Source of the DNA: DASSUW01 sp036257565
Lineage (GTDB): Bacteria > Actinomycetota > Thermoleophilia > Solirubrobacterales > Solirubrobacteraceae
DNA length: 64,000 nt
Assembly (NCBI GenBank): GCA_036257565.1
Contig: DATAFH010000085.1
Coordinates: 62,001-126,000, forward strand
Direction of reading: 5' to 3'
Part shown: positions 54,118-62,599 of the stretch, one piece after another
Layout of the letters: every line of letters starts with the position of its first letter
Position numbering within the stretch: the stretch's first letter is position 1
Made by a program: the position numbers and the translations under genes
Notes under the pieces: generated by a model
Database searches by the model: none
Seen by the model: only the letters and a program-made list of their open reading frames with translations
What the model was told of the DNA's origin: nothing

Positions 54118-55061
54118 CCTCCCAGATCGAGGTCCGCGTCGAAGTGCGGCCGCCCTGGCCGTTCCGGCTGGGGGGAGGGTCGGCGGACGGCCTCACGCGC
54201 CGGCGCGGGCACGCGCTCCAGCGGCTCCTGCGCGTCGACGACCGGCCGGTGCTCGTCGGCATCGTGCAGCCGGCACCCGACCGCGTGCTCTTCGCCGCGC
54301 GCGCGGAGACGCCCGAGGCAGCGCATGCGGGCATCACCCGCATGCGCTTCGCGACGGGCGTGGACGACGACCTGCGGCCGTTCTACGACCGCTTCGCGGG
54401 CGACCCGGTGGTCGGCCGCGCCGTCCGGCTGCGGCCGGACCTGCGCGTCCGGCGCAAGCCGTCCCCCTGGGAGGCGCTCGTCGCGGCGATCACCGAGCAG
54501 CTGATCGAGTTCGAGCGCGCGGTCGTCATCCAGCGGCGGCTCAACGCGGTGTACGGCTACCGCTGCCCCGTCACGCGGATGCGCGACGCGACGACGCCCG
54601 GCGTGCTCGCCCGCGAGGCGCCCGCCCGGCTGTGTGCGTTCGACCTCGCCCCTCGCCGCGCGCTCGCGCTGCGGCGCTGCGGCGAACGCGTGGCGCGGGG
54701 CCGCATCGACCTCGCCGACCACGACGTGCGGCGCCTGCTCGCGATCCGCGACATCGGCCCCTGGACGGTCGAGATGCTCGGCCTCTACGGGCAGGGCCGC
54801 TACGACGTCGTGCCGGCCGGCGACCTCGGCTTCCTGAAGATCGTCGGGCGGCTGGCGACCGGGCGCCCGCGGTCGTTCGCCGACGAGGCCGAGGTGCGCG
54901 GCTTCTTCGCCCGCTACGGCGAGTGGAAGGGGCTGGCGAGCGAGTATCTGCGCGCGGCCGCCGCCTCCGGGCTCACTCCAGCCCCGAAGTCCCCGGGTCG
55001 ACTCCCTCGCCCGGCAGGAACTCGTTGGTCAGCGGCGGGCGCTCGGCGGGCGGCCGCGTGA
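54114..55061 (+). CDS. AlkA-like DNA glycosylase (HhH-GPD)
   Basis: 315 residues from TTG 54114. N-terminal AlkA_N-like domain, then the HhH-GPD core: WEALVAAITEQLIEFERAVV, hairpin IRDIGPWTVEMLGLYG and catalytic Asp237 in VVPAGDLGFLKIV. It removes alkylated bases (3-methyladenine and others). A paralog is cut by the left window edge. The core ends near residue 290; the last 30 residues are Pro/Arg-rich and lie antisense to the end of the ThiY-like gene (89-bp overlap), so they probably are not conserved. Confidence 0.85.
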   Translation: MTSQIEVRVEVRPPWPFRLGGGSADGLTRRRGHALQRLLRVDDRPVLVGIVQPAPDRVLFAARAETPEAAHAGITRMRFATGVDDDLRPFYDRFAGDPVVGRAVRLRPDLRVRRKPSPWEALVAAITEQLIEFERAVVIQRRLNAVYGYRCPVTRMRDATTPGVLAREAPARLCAFDLAPRRALALRRCGERVARGRIDLADHDVRRLLAIRDIGPWTVEMLGLYGQGRYDVVPAGDLGFLKIVGRLATGRPRSFADEAEVRGFFARYGEWKGLASEYLRAAAASGLTPAPKSPGRLPRPAGTRWSAAGARRAAA

Positions 55062-56004
55062 TCAGCTCGTTCTCGCGCATCCACTGCTCGTAGGCGGCCC
55101 ACTGGTCGGGGTCCTGGAAGCCGAACGGCTCGTCCTCGTTCTCGGGGAAGAAGACCGGGAGCGTGGCCCGCACGACGGCCTCCTGCAGCCCGCGGTCGAG
55201 GCCGCCGTCGGCCTTCAGCAGCGCGTCGACGCCGGTGTCCGGCCGCTCCTCGAGCAGCTCGTGGCCGCGCGCCGTGGCCTGCAGGAAGCGACGCAGGCGC
55301 GAGCCGCCCTCCTGGTCGAGGTCGTCCTCGCGCGCCACGAAGACGAGCTCGTTGTAGGTCGGCACGCCGAGGTCCTCCATGCGCAGGATCGTCGGCTTGC
55401 GGCCGCGCCGCTCGAGGTCGACGCCCTCGTAGTTCCAGAACGCGCCGAGCGTGGCGTCGACCTGCTTGGAGAGCATCGCCTGCGTGAGCTTGAAGCCGAC
55501 GTTGGTCTCCTTGACCGAGCCGGGGTCGACCCCCGCCTTATCGAGGATCGTGCGCAGGTACGCCGACTGGTAGGTCAGCCCGGCCGTCCCGACGCGCTTG
55601 CCCTCGAGCTGGGCCGGACGCGTGATCGCGCGGTCGCCGAGCGACATCAGGCTGGTGAGCGGCTGCTGCACGAGCGCGCCGACGGACACGAGCTGCGCGC
55701 CCTTGTCCCGCGCGAGCAGGACCTCGGGCTCGTAGGAGATCGCGAGGTCGACGCGTCCGGCCTGCAGCAGCTTGAGCGGCGCCGCGGCGTCCGGCGGCGC
55801 CTGGATCTTCACGTCGAGCCCCGCCTTCTCGTACTCGCCGCTCGCCTGCGCCGCATAGATGCCCGCGTGGTCGGCGTTCGGGAAGTAGTCGAGCATGACC
55901 GTGAACGGCTCGGTGGGAGTCGAGCCGGTGCCGGACGGCTCTGACTTCTCGCCACAGCCGGCGAGCGCGAGCACGAGCAGCGCGAGGGGGAGCAGGCGTC
56001 TCAT
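54973..56004 (-). CDS. substrate-binding lipoprotein of a pyrimidine-precursor ABC importer (ThiY/NMT1-like)
   Basis: 343 residues, lipoprotein signal LLVLALAGC. NMT1/THI5-like motifs: FTVMLDYFPNADHAGIYAAQ, DLAISYEPEVLLARDKG, GKRVGTAGLTYQSAYLRTIL and TLGAFWNYEGVDLER. In ThiXYZ systems this protein captures formylaminopyrimidine or HMP, the pyrimidine precursor of thiamin. Last gene of a three-gene operon behind a TPP riboswitch, which supports the role. Start overlaps the permease stop (ATGA). Confidence 0.88.
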   Translation of the reverse strand: MRRLLPLALLVLALAGCGEKSEPSGTGSTPTEPFTVMLDYFPNADHAGIYAAQASGEYEKAGLDVKIQAPPDAAAPLKLLQAGRVDLAISYEPEVLLARDKGAQLVSVGALVQQPLTSLMSLGDRAITRPAQLEGKRVGTAGLTYQSAYLRTILDKAGVDPGSVKETNVGFKLTQAMLSKQVDATLGAFWNYEGVDLERRGRKPTILRMEDLGVPTYNELVFVAREDDLDQEGGSRLRRFLQATARGHELLEERPDTGVDALLKADGGLDRGLQEAVVRATLPVFFPENEDEPFGFQDPDQWAAYEQWMRENELITRPPAERPPLTNEFLPGEGVDPGTSGLE

Positions 56005-56747
56005 GGTCCTCCGTGAGTGGTTCGTGGCGTCCAGTCGACGACGCGCCGCTCGAGCAGCGCGAACAGGCCGTAGAGCGCGACCGCGAGCACGAAGAGCAGC
56101 AGGGTGGCGGCGAACGCGCGCGCGGTCGCGAGCTGGCCGTTGGCGGTCAGCAGCGCGTGCCCGAGCCCGGAGTCCGACCCCGACCACTCGGCGAACACGG
56201 CGCCGATCACCGCCACGGCGGCGGCGACCTTCACGCCGGTGAAGGCGGCGGGCAGCGCGCTCGGCAGCTCGAGCATGCGCAGCGTCTGCCAGCGCGTGGC
56301 GTCGAGCGAGCGCAGCAGCTTGCGCGCGTCGGCGTCGGCGTCGCGCAGCCCGTCGTAGAGGTTGATGGCGACGGGGAAGAAGCAGACGAGCGCCACGAGC
56401 AGCACCTTGGGCGCGAGGCCGAAGCCGAGCACGAGCACGACGAGCGGGGCGATGACGGGGACGGGAACGGCCTGGGAGCCGATGACGAGCGGGCGCAGCG
56501 CGCGGGCGGCGGCGGGGGAGACGTGCATGGCGATGCCGAGCGCGGCGCCCGCGGCGATCGCGGCGCCGAGGCCGAGGACGACCTCCCACGTGGTCACGGC
56601 CAGGTCGGGCGCCAGCAGCCCGCGGTCGGTCCACAGCGCCTCGGCCACCTGGGTCGGCGCGGGCAGGATCAGCTCGTCGACCAGGCCGGCGCGCACGATC
56701 GCCTCCCATCCCGCCAGGCCGGCGAGGACGATCAGGCCGGCCGTCAC
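56001..56747 (-). CDS. ABC importer permease (ThiX/SsuC-like)
   Basis: 248 residues from GTG 56747, overlapping the ATPase stop. N-terminal membrane segment, AWEAIVRAGL-like opening (GWEAIVRAGLVDELILPAPT), and the cytoplasmic EAA loop ARKLLRSLDATRWQTLRMLE LPSALPAAFTGVKVA (broken for length). Six membrane segments. Belongs to the BinPDT family of taurine/thiamin-precursor permeases. Partners are the ATPase upstream and the substrate-binding lipoprotein downstream. Confidence 0.88.
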   Translation of the reverse strand: MTAGLIVLAGLAGWEAIVRAGLVDELILPAPTQVAEALWTDRGLLAPDLAVTTWEVVLGLGAAIAAGAALGIAMHVSPAAARALRPLVIGSQAVPVPVIAPLVVLVLGFGLAPKVLLVALVCFFPVAINLYDGLRDADADARKLLRSLDATRWQTLRMLELPSALPAAFTGVKVAAAVAVIGAVFAEWSGSDSGLGHALLTANGQLATARAFAATLLLFVLAVALYGLFALLERRVVDWTPRTTHGGP

Positions 56748-57499
56748 GCGTCCACCCCCAGGGCGGCGAGCGCGCGCTCCCGCAGCGCCACCACGTCCGC
56801 GTCCGTCCGGTGACGGGGGTGGGGCAGCGGCACCTCGAGCGTCGCCACCACGCGTCCCGGCCGGGGCGAGAGCAGCACGACCCGGTCGGCGAGCAGCACC
56901 GCCTCCTCGACGTCGTGGGTCACGAGCAGCACGGTCCGCGGCTCGCGCTCCAGCGCGGTTGCGAGCCAGCGCTGCATCTGCGTGCGGGTGAGGGCGTCGA
57001 GCGCCCCGAACGGCTCGTCGAGGCACAGCACCGGCCGCCCGGCCAGCAGCGTGCGCAGGAAGGCGACGCGCTGCCGCATGCCGCCCGACAGCTCCCGCGG
57101 CCGTGCGCGCTCGAAGCCCTCGAGGCCGAAGGCTGCGAAGTGCTCGTGCGCGGCGGCGCGGGCGGCATTCCGTCCCGTCCCGCCGACACGCAGCGCGAGC
57201 GCGGCGTTGTCGAGCGCCGACAGCCACGGCAGCAGCCCGTCGCGCTGCGGCATCAGCGCGGCCGGGGCGGCGTCAAGCGTGCCCTCGTCCGGCGCCGCGA
57301 GACCGCACACGAGCTCGAGCAGCGTCGACTTCCCACACCCGCTCGGGCCGACCACGGCCACGACCTCCCGCGGCGCCGCGCACAGCGACACGCCGTCGAG
57401 GGCCTGGACCGCCCCGTACGCCTTGCGTACCCCGGCCACCGTCACGCCGCCGGAGCCCCCACGCGCCGGGGCGCCGCGAGCCTGCACCTGCGTCTCCAT
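56744..57499 (-). CDS. ABC importer ATPase (ThiZ/SsuB-like)
   Basis: 251 residues from ATG 57499. Walker A GPSGCGKST, Q-loop MPQRDGLLPWLSALDN, signature LSGGMRQRVAFLRTL, Walker B PVLCLDEPFGALDAL and switch His VTHDVEEAVLLADRV. The PQRDGLLPW and FGALDALTR patterns are those of ThiZ/SsuB/TauB ATPases. An upstream in-frame ATG (57517) lies inside the riboswitch core, so 57499 with AGGGAG before it is preferred. The riboswitch can then hide the ribosome site. Confidence 0.9.
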   Translation of the reverse strand: METQVQARGAPARGGSGGVTVAGVRKAYGAVQALDGVSLCAAPREVVAVVGPSGCGKSTLLELVCGLAAPDEGTLDAAPAALMPQRDGLLPWLSALDNAALALRVGGTGRNAARAAAHEHFAAFGLEGFERARPRELSGGMRQRVAFLRTLLAGRPVLCLDEPFGALDALTRTQMQRWLATALEREPRTVLLVTHDVEEAVLLADRVVLLSPRPGRVVATLEVPLPHPRHRTDADVVALRERALAALGVDA

Positions 57500-57503
57500 C
57501 GCT

Positions 57504-57598
57504 CCCTTCGCGGGCATTACCCCACAGGTTCGAAGGGTCAGCGCCGCACGTCGGGCGCTATCTCAGCCGGCCTGCCGCCAGCCCCCCTGGTTGCCAAT
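57504..57598 (-). promoter_or_regulatory. TPP riboswitch upstream of the thiamin-precursor importer
   Basis: On the minus strand the conserved TPP-aptamer blocks appear in order: GGGGGGC, GGCTGAGA, then ACCCTTCGAACCTG, GGGTAATGCC and GCGAAGGGA. GCTGG (5' arm) pairs with CCGGC before TGAGA. The 3' strand AAGGGAG is also the ribosome site of the ATPase gene 6 nt before its ATG. This suggests translational control: TPP binding would sequester the site and shut off the importer. Confidence 0.95.
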
Positions 57599-57604
57599 GC
57601 TCCC

Positions 57605-57630
57605 AGCGTACTAGGCGGCCCGAACTTCAA
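57605..57630 (-). promoter_or_regulatory. possible promoter of the thi importer operon
   Basis: TTGAAG (57630-57625) and TACGCT (57610-57605) on the minus strand are 14 bp apart (15 if GTTGAA is taken). Transcription would start near 57598, exactly at the 5' edge of the TPP riboswitch. Confidence 0.4.
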
Positions 57631-57716
57631 CTGCGCTGGGTGAGGAGGGTGAGGGAGCCGGCCGCGGTGAGCGTGCGTAACGTCGACCTCGCCGGCCCAG
57701 CGCCGTTGACGTTCGC

Positions 57717-58949
57717 CTACCTCGCCGCGGGAGCGAGCGCTCGCGGGAGGAGCCAGAGAACCGGGGCGGCGACGATGGCGGTGGCTCCGAGGGCGAGGGC
57801 GGCGACGCCGATCGAGTCGAGCGCGTAGCCGCCGGCGAGCGCGAGCGCGGCGCCCAGCAGCGCGGACAGGAGGTCGTTGAAGCCGAGCAGCTTGCCGCGC
57901 TCGGACGGGCGGGCGCGGTCCACGAGCTGGGCGGTGGCGGCCACGAACGAGAGGTTCCAGCCGACGCCGAGGCCGAAGAGCAGCAGCGCAGTCGCCGGCA
58001 CGCTCTCCCACCACAGCAGGCCGATCGTCGAGACGGCCATGATGACCAGACCGCCGGAGAGGGCGACCGTGCGGCCGATGCGGTCGATCAGCGCGCCGGT
58101 CACGAGCACGAGCGCGTACATGCCGAGCACGTGGGCGCCGATGATCGGGAACACCGCGTCCTGGGAGTGGTGGTGGTGCTCGACGACCACGTAGCCGCTG
58201 AGGTTCATGACCGAGACCATCACGCCGAAGCTCGCGAGCGCGGCCAGCATCGCCGAGCGCACGCCCGGGCGACCCAGGATCTCGCGCATCGGCGCGGCCG
58301 GGATGTCCGGCTCGCCGTGCTCCTCCTCGGCCGCGATGAGCTCGGCGATCCGCTGCGGGTCGGGCCGCACGAGCAGCACCAGCACCAGCGCGACGAGGCT
58401 GATGCCGCCGGCCGCCAGCCAAGGCAGCGTCAGCGCGCTCGCCTCGACGTCCCGGCCCGCGAACAGCGGCCCGAACACCGCCGGCCCGAGAATCGCCCCG
58501 AACACGGAGCCGAACAGCACATACGAGATGCCACGCGCGCGGCGCGCCGGCGGGTACATGTCGCCCGCCGCCGTGCGGATCAGCAGCGCGATCCCGTTCG
58601 CGCAGCCGGTGAGCGCGAAGCCAAGGATGACGAGCACGGTCGAGCCCGCGGCCGTGGCCATCGCGGTCAGCACGCAGCCGGCGCTCGCAATCAGGTACCC
58701 GCTCGCGATGACGGGCCGCCGCCCGCGCCGGTCCATCGCCCGGCCCGCGGGCAGCGCGGCAACCGCCGAGGCGGCGAGAAAGATCGCGGGGCCGAGCCCG
58801 AGCAGGCCCTCGACGCCGGTGACGAGCACGAAGGTCAGCGACGAAACCGCGGCCACGAGCTGCAGCACCGCCGAATACACGGCCATCGCCGCCGCCAGCA
58901 GCAGCGTGTTGCGGCGGACGTGGAGGGCCGTCGAGGCTTCGGTCGTCAA
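57717..58949 (-). CDS. MFS transporter
   Basis: 410 residues, twelve membrane segments. The A-loop motif is AGRAMDRRGRRPVI, and its counterpart in the second half is IDRIGRTVALSGGL. A hydrophilic central loop (PDPQRIAELIAAEEEHGEPD) separates the halves, and EHHHHSQD precedes helix 8. Belongs to the drug/metabolite exporters without a clear substrate. Located between the thiamin-precursor importer and the divergent cyclase gene; it lies upstream of the riboswitch and is not under its control. Confidence 0.88.
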   Translation of the reverse strand: MTTEASTALHVRRNTLLLAAAMAVYSAVLQLVAAVSSLTFVLVTGVEGLLGLGPAIFLAASAVAALPAGRAMDRRGRRPVIASGYLIASAGCVLTAMATAAGSTVLVILGFALTGCANGIALLIRTAAGDMYPPARRARGISYVLFGSVFGAILGPAVFGPLFAGRDVEASALTLPWLAAGGISLVALVLVLLVRPDPQRIAELIAAEEEHGEPDIPAAPMREILGRPGVRSAMLAALASFGVMVSVMNLSGYVVVEHHHHSQDAVFPIIGAHVLGMYALVLVTGALIDRIGRTVALSGGLVIMAVSTIGLLWWESVPATALLLFGLGVGWNLSFVAATAQLVDRARPSERGKLLGFNDLLSALLGAALALAGGYALDSIGVAALALGATAIVAAPVLWLLPRALAPAAR

Positions 58950-58989
58950 GGCGCGCCCGATTCAATCAGCCGGGCGCTAGCTTCCAGCC

Positions 58990-60090
58990 ATGGACTGGGA
59001 AGCGGAGGGCCTGCTCGACGGCGCCACGGACGACGCGGCCCGCACCTCCCGCACGGCGCTCCTCGACAAGCTGCACGGCGAGGGCGTGCCGCTCGAGGAG
59101 CTGCGCCGCGCGGTCGCCGACGACCGGCTCGCGCTGCTGCCGGTGGAGCGGCTGCTCCACTCGGAGCCGATCTACACCGCGCGCGAGGTCTCCGAGAAGG
59201 CGGGGCTGGAACTCGACTTCTTCCTGGCCCAGCAGCGGGCACTCGGCCTCGCGGTGCCTGAGCCCGACGAGCGGGTGTACGGCGAGGGGGACCTGGAGGC
59301 GGCCAGGCTCGGCCTCGAGTACCGGCGCGCCGGCCTGCCCGACGAGGAGGCGATGGAGGTCCAGCGCGTACTCGGCCGCGGCATGGCCCGCTACGCCGAG
59401 GCGATTCGCACGCTCGTCGGCCAGAGCGCGATCCAGGGCGGCACCGACGAGCACGCGCTCGGCGCCCGCCTCGAGGAGGTCTCGAAGGCCCTGCTCCCGC
59501 TCGCCGGCCCGTGGCTCGAGCACGTGTTCTCCCTGCACCTGCGCGAGGTGCTCCGCCGCGAGGCGGTGTCGGTCGAGCAGCTTGCGGCCGGCACGGTCGG
59601 CGGCGGCCGCGACACCGCCGTCGCGTTCGCCGACCTCGTCGGCTTCACCGAGCTGGGCGAGACGATCCCGGTCGAGGAGCTGGGGAGCGTGGCCGGGCGG
59701 CTCTCCAAGCTGGCGGCCGCCGTCGCCGAGCCGCCCGTCAAGGTCGTCAAGCAGATCGGCGACGCGGTCATGCTCGTCTCGCCGGACGCGGGCGAGCTCG
59801 TCGCGTCGGCGCTCGCCCTCGTCGAGGCCTCCGACGGCGAGGAGGGACTGCCCGCCCTGCGCGCCGGCGTCGCCTTCGGCCCCGCCGTCAACCGCTGGGG
59901 CGACTGGTACGGCTCGACCGTCAACGTCGCCAGCCGGCTGACAGAGCGTGCCCGGCCGGCGTCGGTGCTGGTGACCGAAGCCGCGCGCGACGCGGCGGGC
60001 GACGGCTACGAGTGGTCGTTCGCCGGCGAGAAGCGGCTGAAAGGGCTCTCGAACCCGCTCAGGACGTACCGCGCGCGTCCGCTGGCCTGA
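58990..60090 (+). CDS. class III adenylate cyclase with N-terminal regulatory domain (Rv1264-like)
   Basis: 366 residues. The N-terminal part (about 1-195) is helical with a MerR-like helix (SEPIYTAREVSEKAGLELDF) and resembles the autoinhibitory domain of the pH-sensing mycobacterial cyclase Rv1264. The catalytic domain has metal ligands Asp215 in FADLVGFTELG and Asp258 in KQIGDAVMLVS, the substrate Lys in KVVKQIGD, and NVASRLTERARP with the transition-state Asn and Arg. It makes cAMP in the cytosol. Alone, 41 bp from the divergent MFS gene. Confidence 0.88.
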   Translation: MDWEAEGLLDGATDDAARTSRTALLDKLHGEGVPLEELRRAVADDRLALLPVERLLHSEPIYTAREVSEKAGLELDFFLAQQRALGLAVPEPDERVYGEGDLEAARLGLEYRRAGLPDEEAMEVQRVLGRGMARYAEAIRTLVGQSAIQGGTDEHALGARLEEVSKALLPLAGPWLEHVFSLHLREVLRREAVSVEQLAAGTVGGGRDTAVAFADLVGFTELGETIPVEELGSVAGRLSKLAAAVAEPPVKVVKQIGDAVMLVSPDAGELVASALALVEASDGEEGLPALRAGVAFGPAVNRWGDWYGSTVNVASRLTERARPASVLVTEAARDAAGDGYEWSFAGEKRLKGLSNPLRTYRARPLA

Positions 60091-60162
60091 CGCGGGGAGC
60101 GGACCTGTTCGCCGAGCCGCCGGCGATCGAGCAGGTCGACATCATCGCGACCAATCAGTCGG

Positions 60163-61512
60163 TCACTGCCAGGTCGGGCGGGTGAGCGCCTTCACGAAGT
60201 CCTCGAGCTGGCGGGTCGTCCAGCACTCATAGGCCTCGCAGAAGCGCTCATACGACGCGATCACCGAGTCGCCGTAGTTCCAGTACAGGCGCGGCTCGGG
60301 GTTGAGCCAGAACGTGCGGCCGGCGAGCGCCGCGATCTGCGCGAACACGTCGGCGCGCGGCTCGCGACCGTTCGTCCGCGCGTCGCCGAGCACGATCACC
60401 GTCGCGCGCGGGTGCAGGTCGTCCTGCACGCTGGTCAGGAACTCGCTCCAGACGCGCCCGTAGTCCGTGTAGCCGGACACGTCGGCCACGCCCGCGTCCT
60501 TCGAGATCGCCTCCGACGCGGCGCGGAACGACCGCTCGCGCTCGAAGACGTCCGTCACCTCGGAGATCCGCTCGACGAACACGAACGAGCGCATCTTGCG
60601 GAACGCGTCATGCAGCGCATGCAGCACGCTGAGGAAGAAGACCGAAGCGCTCGTGACCGAGGTCGAGACGTCGCACAGCACGTAGAGCTCGGGCCGCCGC
60701 GGCCGCCGGGGCCGGTACCGCAGGTCGACGGGCACGCCGCCCGTCTGCAGCGAGGCCCGCATCGTGCGGCGCACGTCGACGTGCGCGTGCCGCCGTTGCC
60801 CGCGGGTCTCATGGCCCTGGCTCGCGAGCCGCCGCTTGAGCTGGGCGACGACGCGATGCACGGCGGCGAGGTCCTGCAGCGGGCCGGTGGGGAGCGCGCG
60901 GTCGAGCTCGGACAGCGGCCGTGACGGCGGCAGCATCTGCGTGCGCTCGATCTGCGCGCGCTCGAGCTCGAGCCGCAGGTGCTGCTCGAAGCGCCGGATC
61001 TGGTCGCGGGTGAGCCGCGGCTGCTCCGCCTCGAGCTGCGCGGTCGGCTCCGACCGCAGGCCGAGCGCCCGCCGGATGCGCTGGACGTCGACGCCGAGCA
61101 CCCCGGAGCCCTCGCCGCGGCGCCCGAGCGCGGCGATGGCCAGCCGCGCCAGGTCGCGCATGGCGGCCTCGTCGCCGTCGCGGATCGCCTGCAGGAGCTG
61201 CTCGCGCAGGTTGTCGAGCTCGATCCGCTCGCCGCCCGTGATCCCGTCATCGCCCGCCTCCCGCACGTCGCGCGAGACGGCCTGCGTCTCGGCGGCCCTG
61301 AAGATGAAGCGGTCGAACACGAGGTCGAACACCCGGCGGTCCTCCGGCGACTTCGCGAGCGTGGCCGCCAGCGCCTCGCGGAAGTCCTCCGCCGCCGTCC
61401 ACGGCACCTCCTCGAGCGCTGCGAACGCGTCGTTGAGCTCGGAGGTGCCGATCGCCACGCCCTCTGCACGCAGCGCCTCGCCCAGGGCGATGAGCTGCGC
61501 GTCGAAGCTCAC
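60163..61512 (-). CDS. VWA-domain protein, CoxE-like
   Basis: 449 residues. The N-terminal part is helical; the C-terminal half is a von Willebrand A domain with MIDAS motif LCDVSTSVTSASVF (DxSxS) and later Thr/Asp positions (SGYTDYGRVWSEFL and VLGDARTNG). Paired with a MoxR ATPase upstream (4-nt overlap), like CoxD/CoxE. Such pairs insert metals or assemble enzyme complexes; CoxD/CoxE mature CO dehydrogenase. No molybdenum hydroxylase is in the window, so the client is unknown. Confidence 0.87.
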   Translation of the reverse strand: MSFDAQLIALGEALRAEGVAIGTSELNDAFAALEEVPWTAAEDFREALAATLAKSPEDRRVFDLVFDRFIFRAAETQAVSRDVREAGDDGITGGERIELDNLREQLLQAIRDGDEAAMRDLARLAIAALGRRGEGSGVLGVDVQRIRRALGLRSEPTAQLEAEQPRLTRDQIRRFEQHLRLELERAQIERTQMLPPSRPLSELDRALPTGPLQDLAAVHRVVAQLKRRLASQGHETRGQRRHAHVDVRRTMRASLQTGGVPVDLRYRPRRPRRPELYVLCDVSTSVTSASVFFLSVLHALHDAFRKMRSFVFVERISEVTDVFERERSFRAASEAISKDAGVADVSGYTDYGRVWSEFLTSVQDDLHPRATVIVLGDARTNGREPRADVFAQIAALAGRTFWLNPEPRLYWNYGDSVIASYERFCEAYECWTTRQLEDFVKALTRPTWQ

Positions 61513-62393
61513 GAGGCGGCGGGCGCGCCGAGGCGCACGCCGACGCGCTCGGCCACGGTGTCGAGGTCGGTGCGGTGCTTGACGATGATCGACATCGTCT
61601 CGCGGAACACGCCGGGCGAGATGTCATCGGCGCCGAGCAGGATCAGCGCGCGAGCCCAGTCGATCGACTCGGCGATCGAGGGTGGCTTCTTGAGGTCGAG
61701 CTCGCGGACCTGGTGGACGACCTCCACGAGCTTGCGGGCCACCGTCGCGGCCAGCTCGGGGGCGTGGAGGCGGACGATGGCCAGCTCGTGGTCGGTGTCC
61801 GGGTAGTCGAGCCACAGGTACAGGCAGCGCCGCTTGAGCGCCTCGGTGAGCTCGCGCGAGTTGTTCGAGGTGAGCACCACGACCGGGTGCGTGCGGGCCT
61901 CGATGCGGCCGAGCTCGGGGATCGAGATCTGGAAGTCCGACAGCAGCTCGAGCAGCATCGCCTCGAACTCCTGATCGGTCTTGTCGATCTCGTCGATCAG
62001 CAGCACCACCGGCTCCTCGGCGGCGATCGCCTGCATCAGCGGGCGGCTGAGCAGGAACTCCTCGCCGAAGATGTCGTCCTGCACGGCGTCCCACCCCGTG
62101 CCCGCCGCCTCCGCCTGGATGCGGAGCAGCTGCTTGCGGTAGTTCCACTCGTACAGGGCCTTGGCCTCGTCGAGCCCCTCGTAGCACTGGAGGCGCACGA
62201 GACGGCGGTCGAGATAGCGGGAGAGCGCCTTCGCGAGCTCGGTCTTGCCGACGCCGGCCGGTCCCTCCACGAGCACCGGCTTGCCGAGCCGCGCGGCGAG
62301 GTAGCTCACGAGCGCGGTCGACTCGCCCGGCAGGTACCCCGCGGCCCGCAGGCCGCCGGCGACGTCCTCCACGGAGGCGGGGAGCGCGGGCAT
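61509..62393 (-). CDS. MoxR-family AAA+ ATPase
   Basis: 294 residues. Walker A GPAGVGKTELAKALS, Walker B VVLLIDEIDKTDQEFEAM, sensor 1 VVLTSNNSREL and arginine finger region LKRRCLYLWLDYP are typical of the MoxR/CoxD subgroup. The helix-2 insert after YEWNYRKQLLR is present. It works as a chaperone together with the VWA protein that follows with a 4-nt overlap. Confidence 0.92.
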   Translation of the reverse strand: MPALPASVEDVAGGLRAAGYLPGESTALVSYLAARLGKPVLVEGPAGVGKTELAKALSRYLDRRLVRLQCYEGLDEAKALYEWNYRKQLLRIQAEAAGTGWDAVQDDIFGEEFLLSRPLMQAIAAEEPVVLLIDEIDKTDQEFEAMLLELLSDFQISIPELGRIEARTHPVVVLTSNNSRELTEALKRRCLYLWLDYPDTDHELAIVRLHAPELAATVARKLVEVVHQVRELDLKKPPSIAESIDWARALILLGADDISPGVFRETMSIIVKHRTDLDTVAERVGVRLGAPAAS

Positions 62394-62422
62394 GAGGCCT
62401 GAGTCTACGATCCCGTCACGCC

Positions 62423-62599
62423 GTGCTGGCCGCCTTCGAACCCTCCCCGCTGCCCTTCATCACACTGATGGTGCTGGGCTTCGTGGTCGGCGTCGGCGGC
62501 CACATCTACCGGTCACGGACCGCGATCGCGACCGGCATCGGGATGATCTTCACGGCCACCCTCCTGCTGCCGCTCGGGCTGTACCTCAGCGATCGCTGA
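62423..62599 (+). CDS. 58-residue membrane protein
   Basis: From GTG 62423: VLAAFEPSPLPFITLMVLG, then VVGVGGHIYRSRTAIATGIG and MIFTATLLLPLGLYLSDR. Two hydrophobic segments joined by a basic turn. The coding pattern is good and it fills the gap between the MoxR and TetR genes; its last 14 bp are antisense to the TetR gene's end. No family recognised, but small two-helix proteins next to MoxR genes are plausible accessory proteins. Confidence 0.6.
   Translation: MLAAFEPSPLPFITLMVLGFVVGVGGHIYRSRTAIATGIGMIFTATLLLPLGLYLSDR

Noticed and set aside
57500..57517. ATG 57517 as start of the ThiZ-like ATPase
   Set aside because: It lies within the conserved TAATGCC of the TPP riboswitch and has no ribosome site; ATG 57499 has AGGGAG.
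57631..57704. GCGCTGGG / CCCAGCGC inverted repeat as a terminator of the MFS gene
   Set aside because: The arms are about 55 bases apart and no T-tract follows; it lies in the region that should carry the thi promoter.
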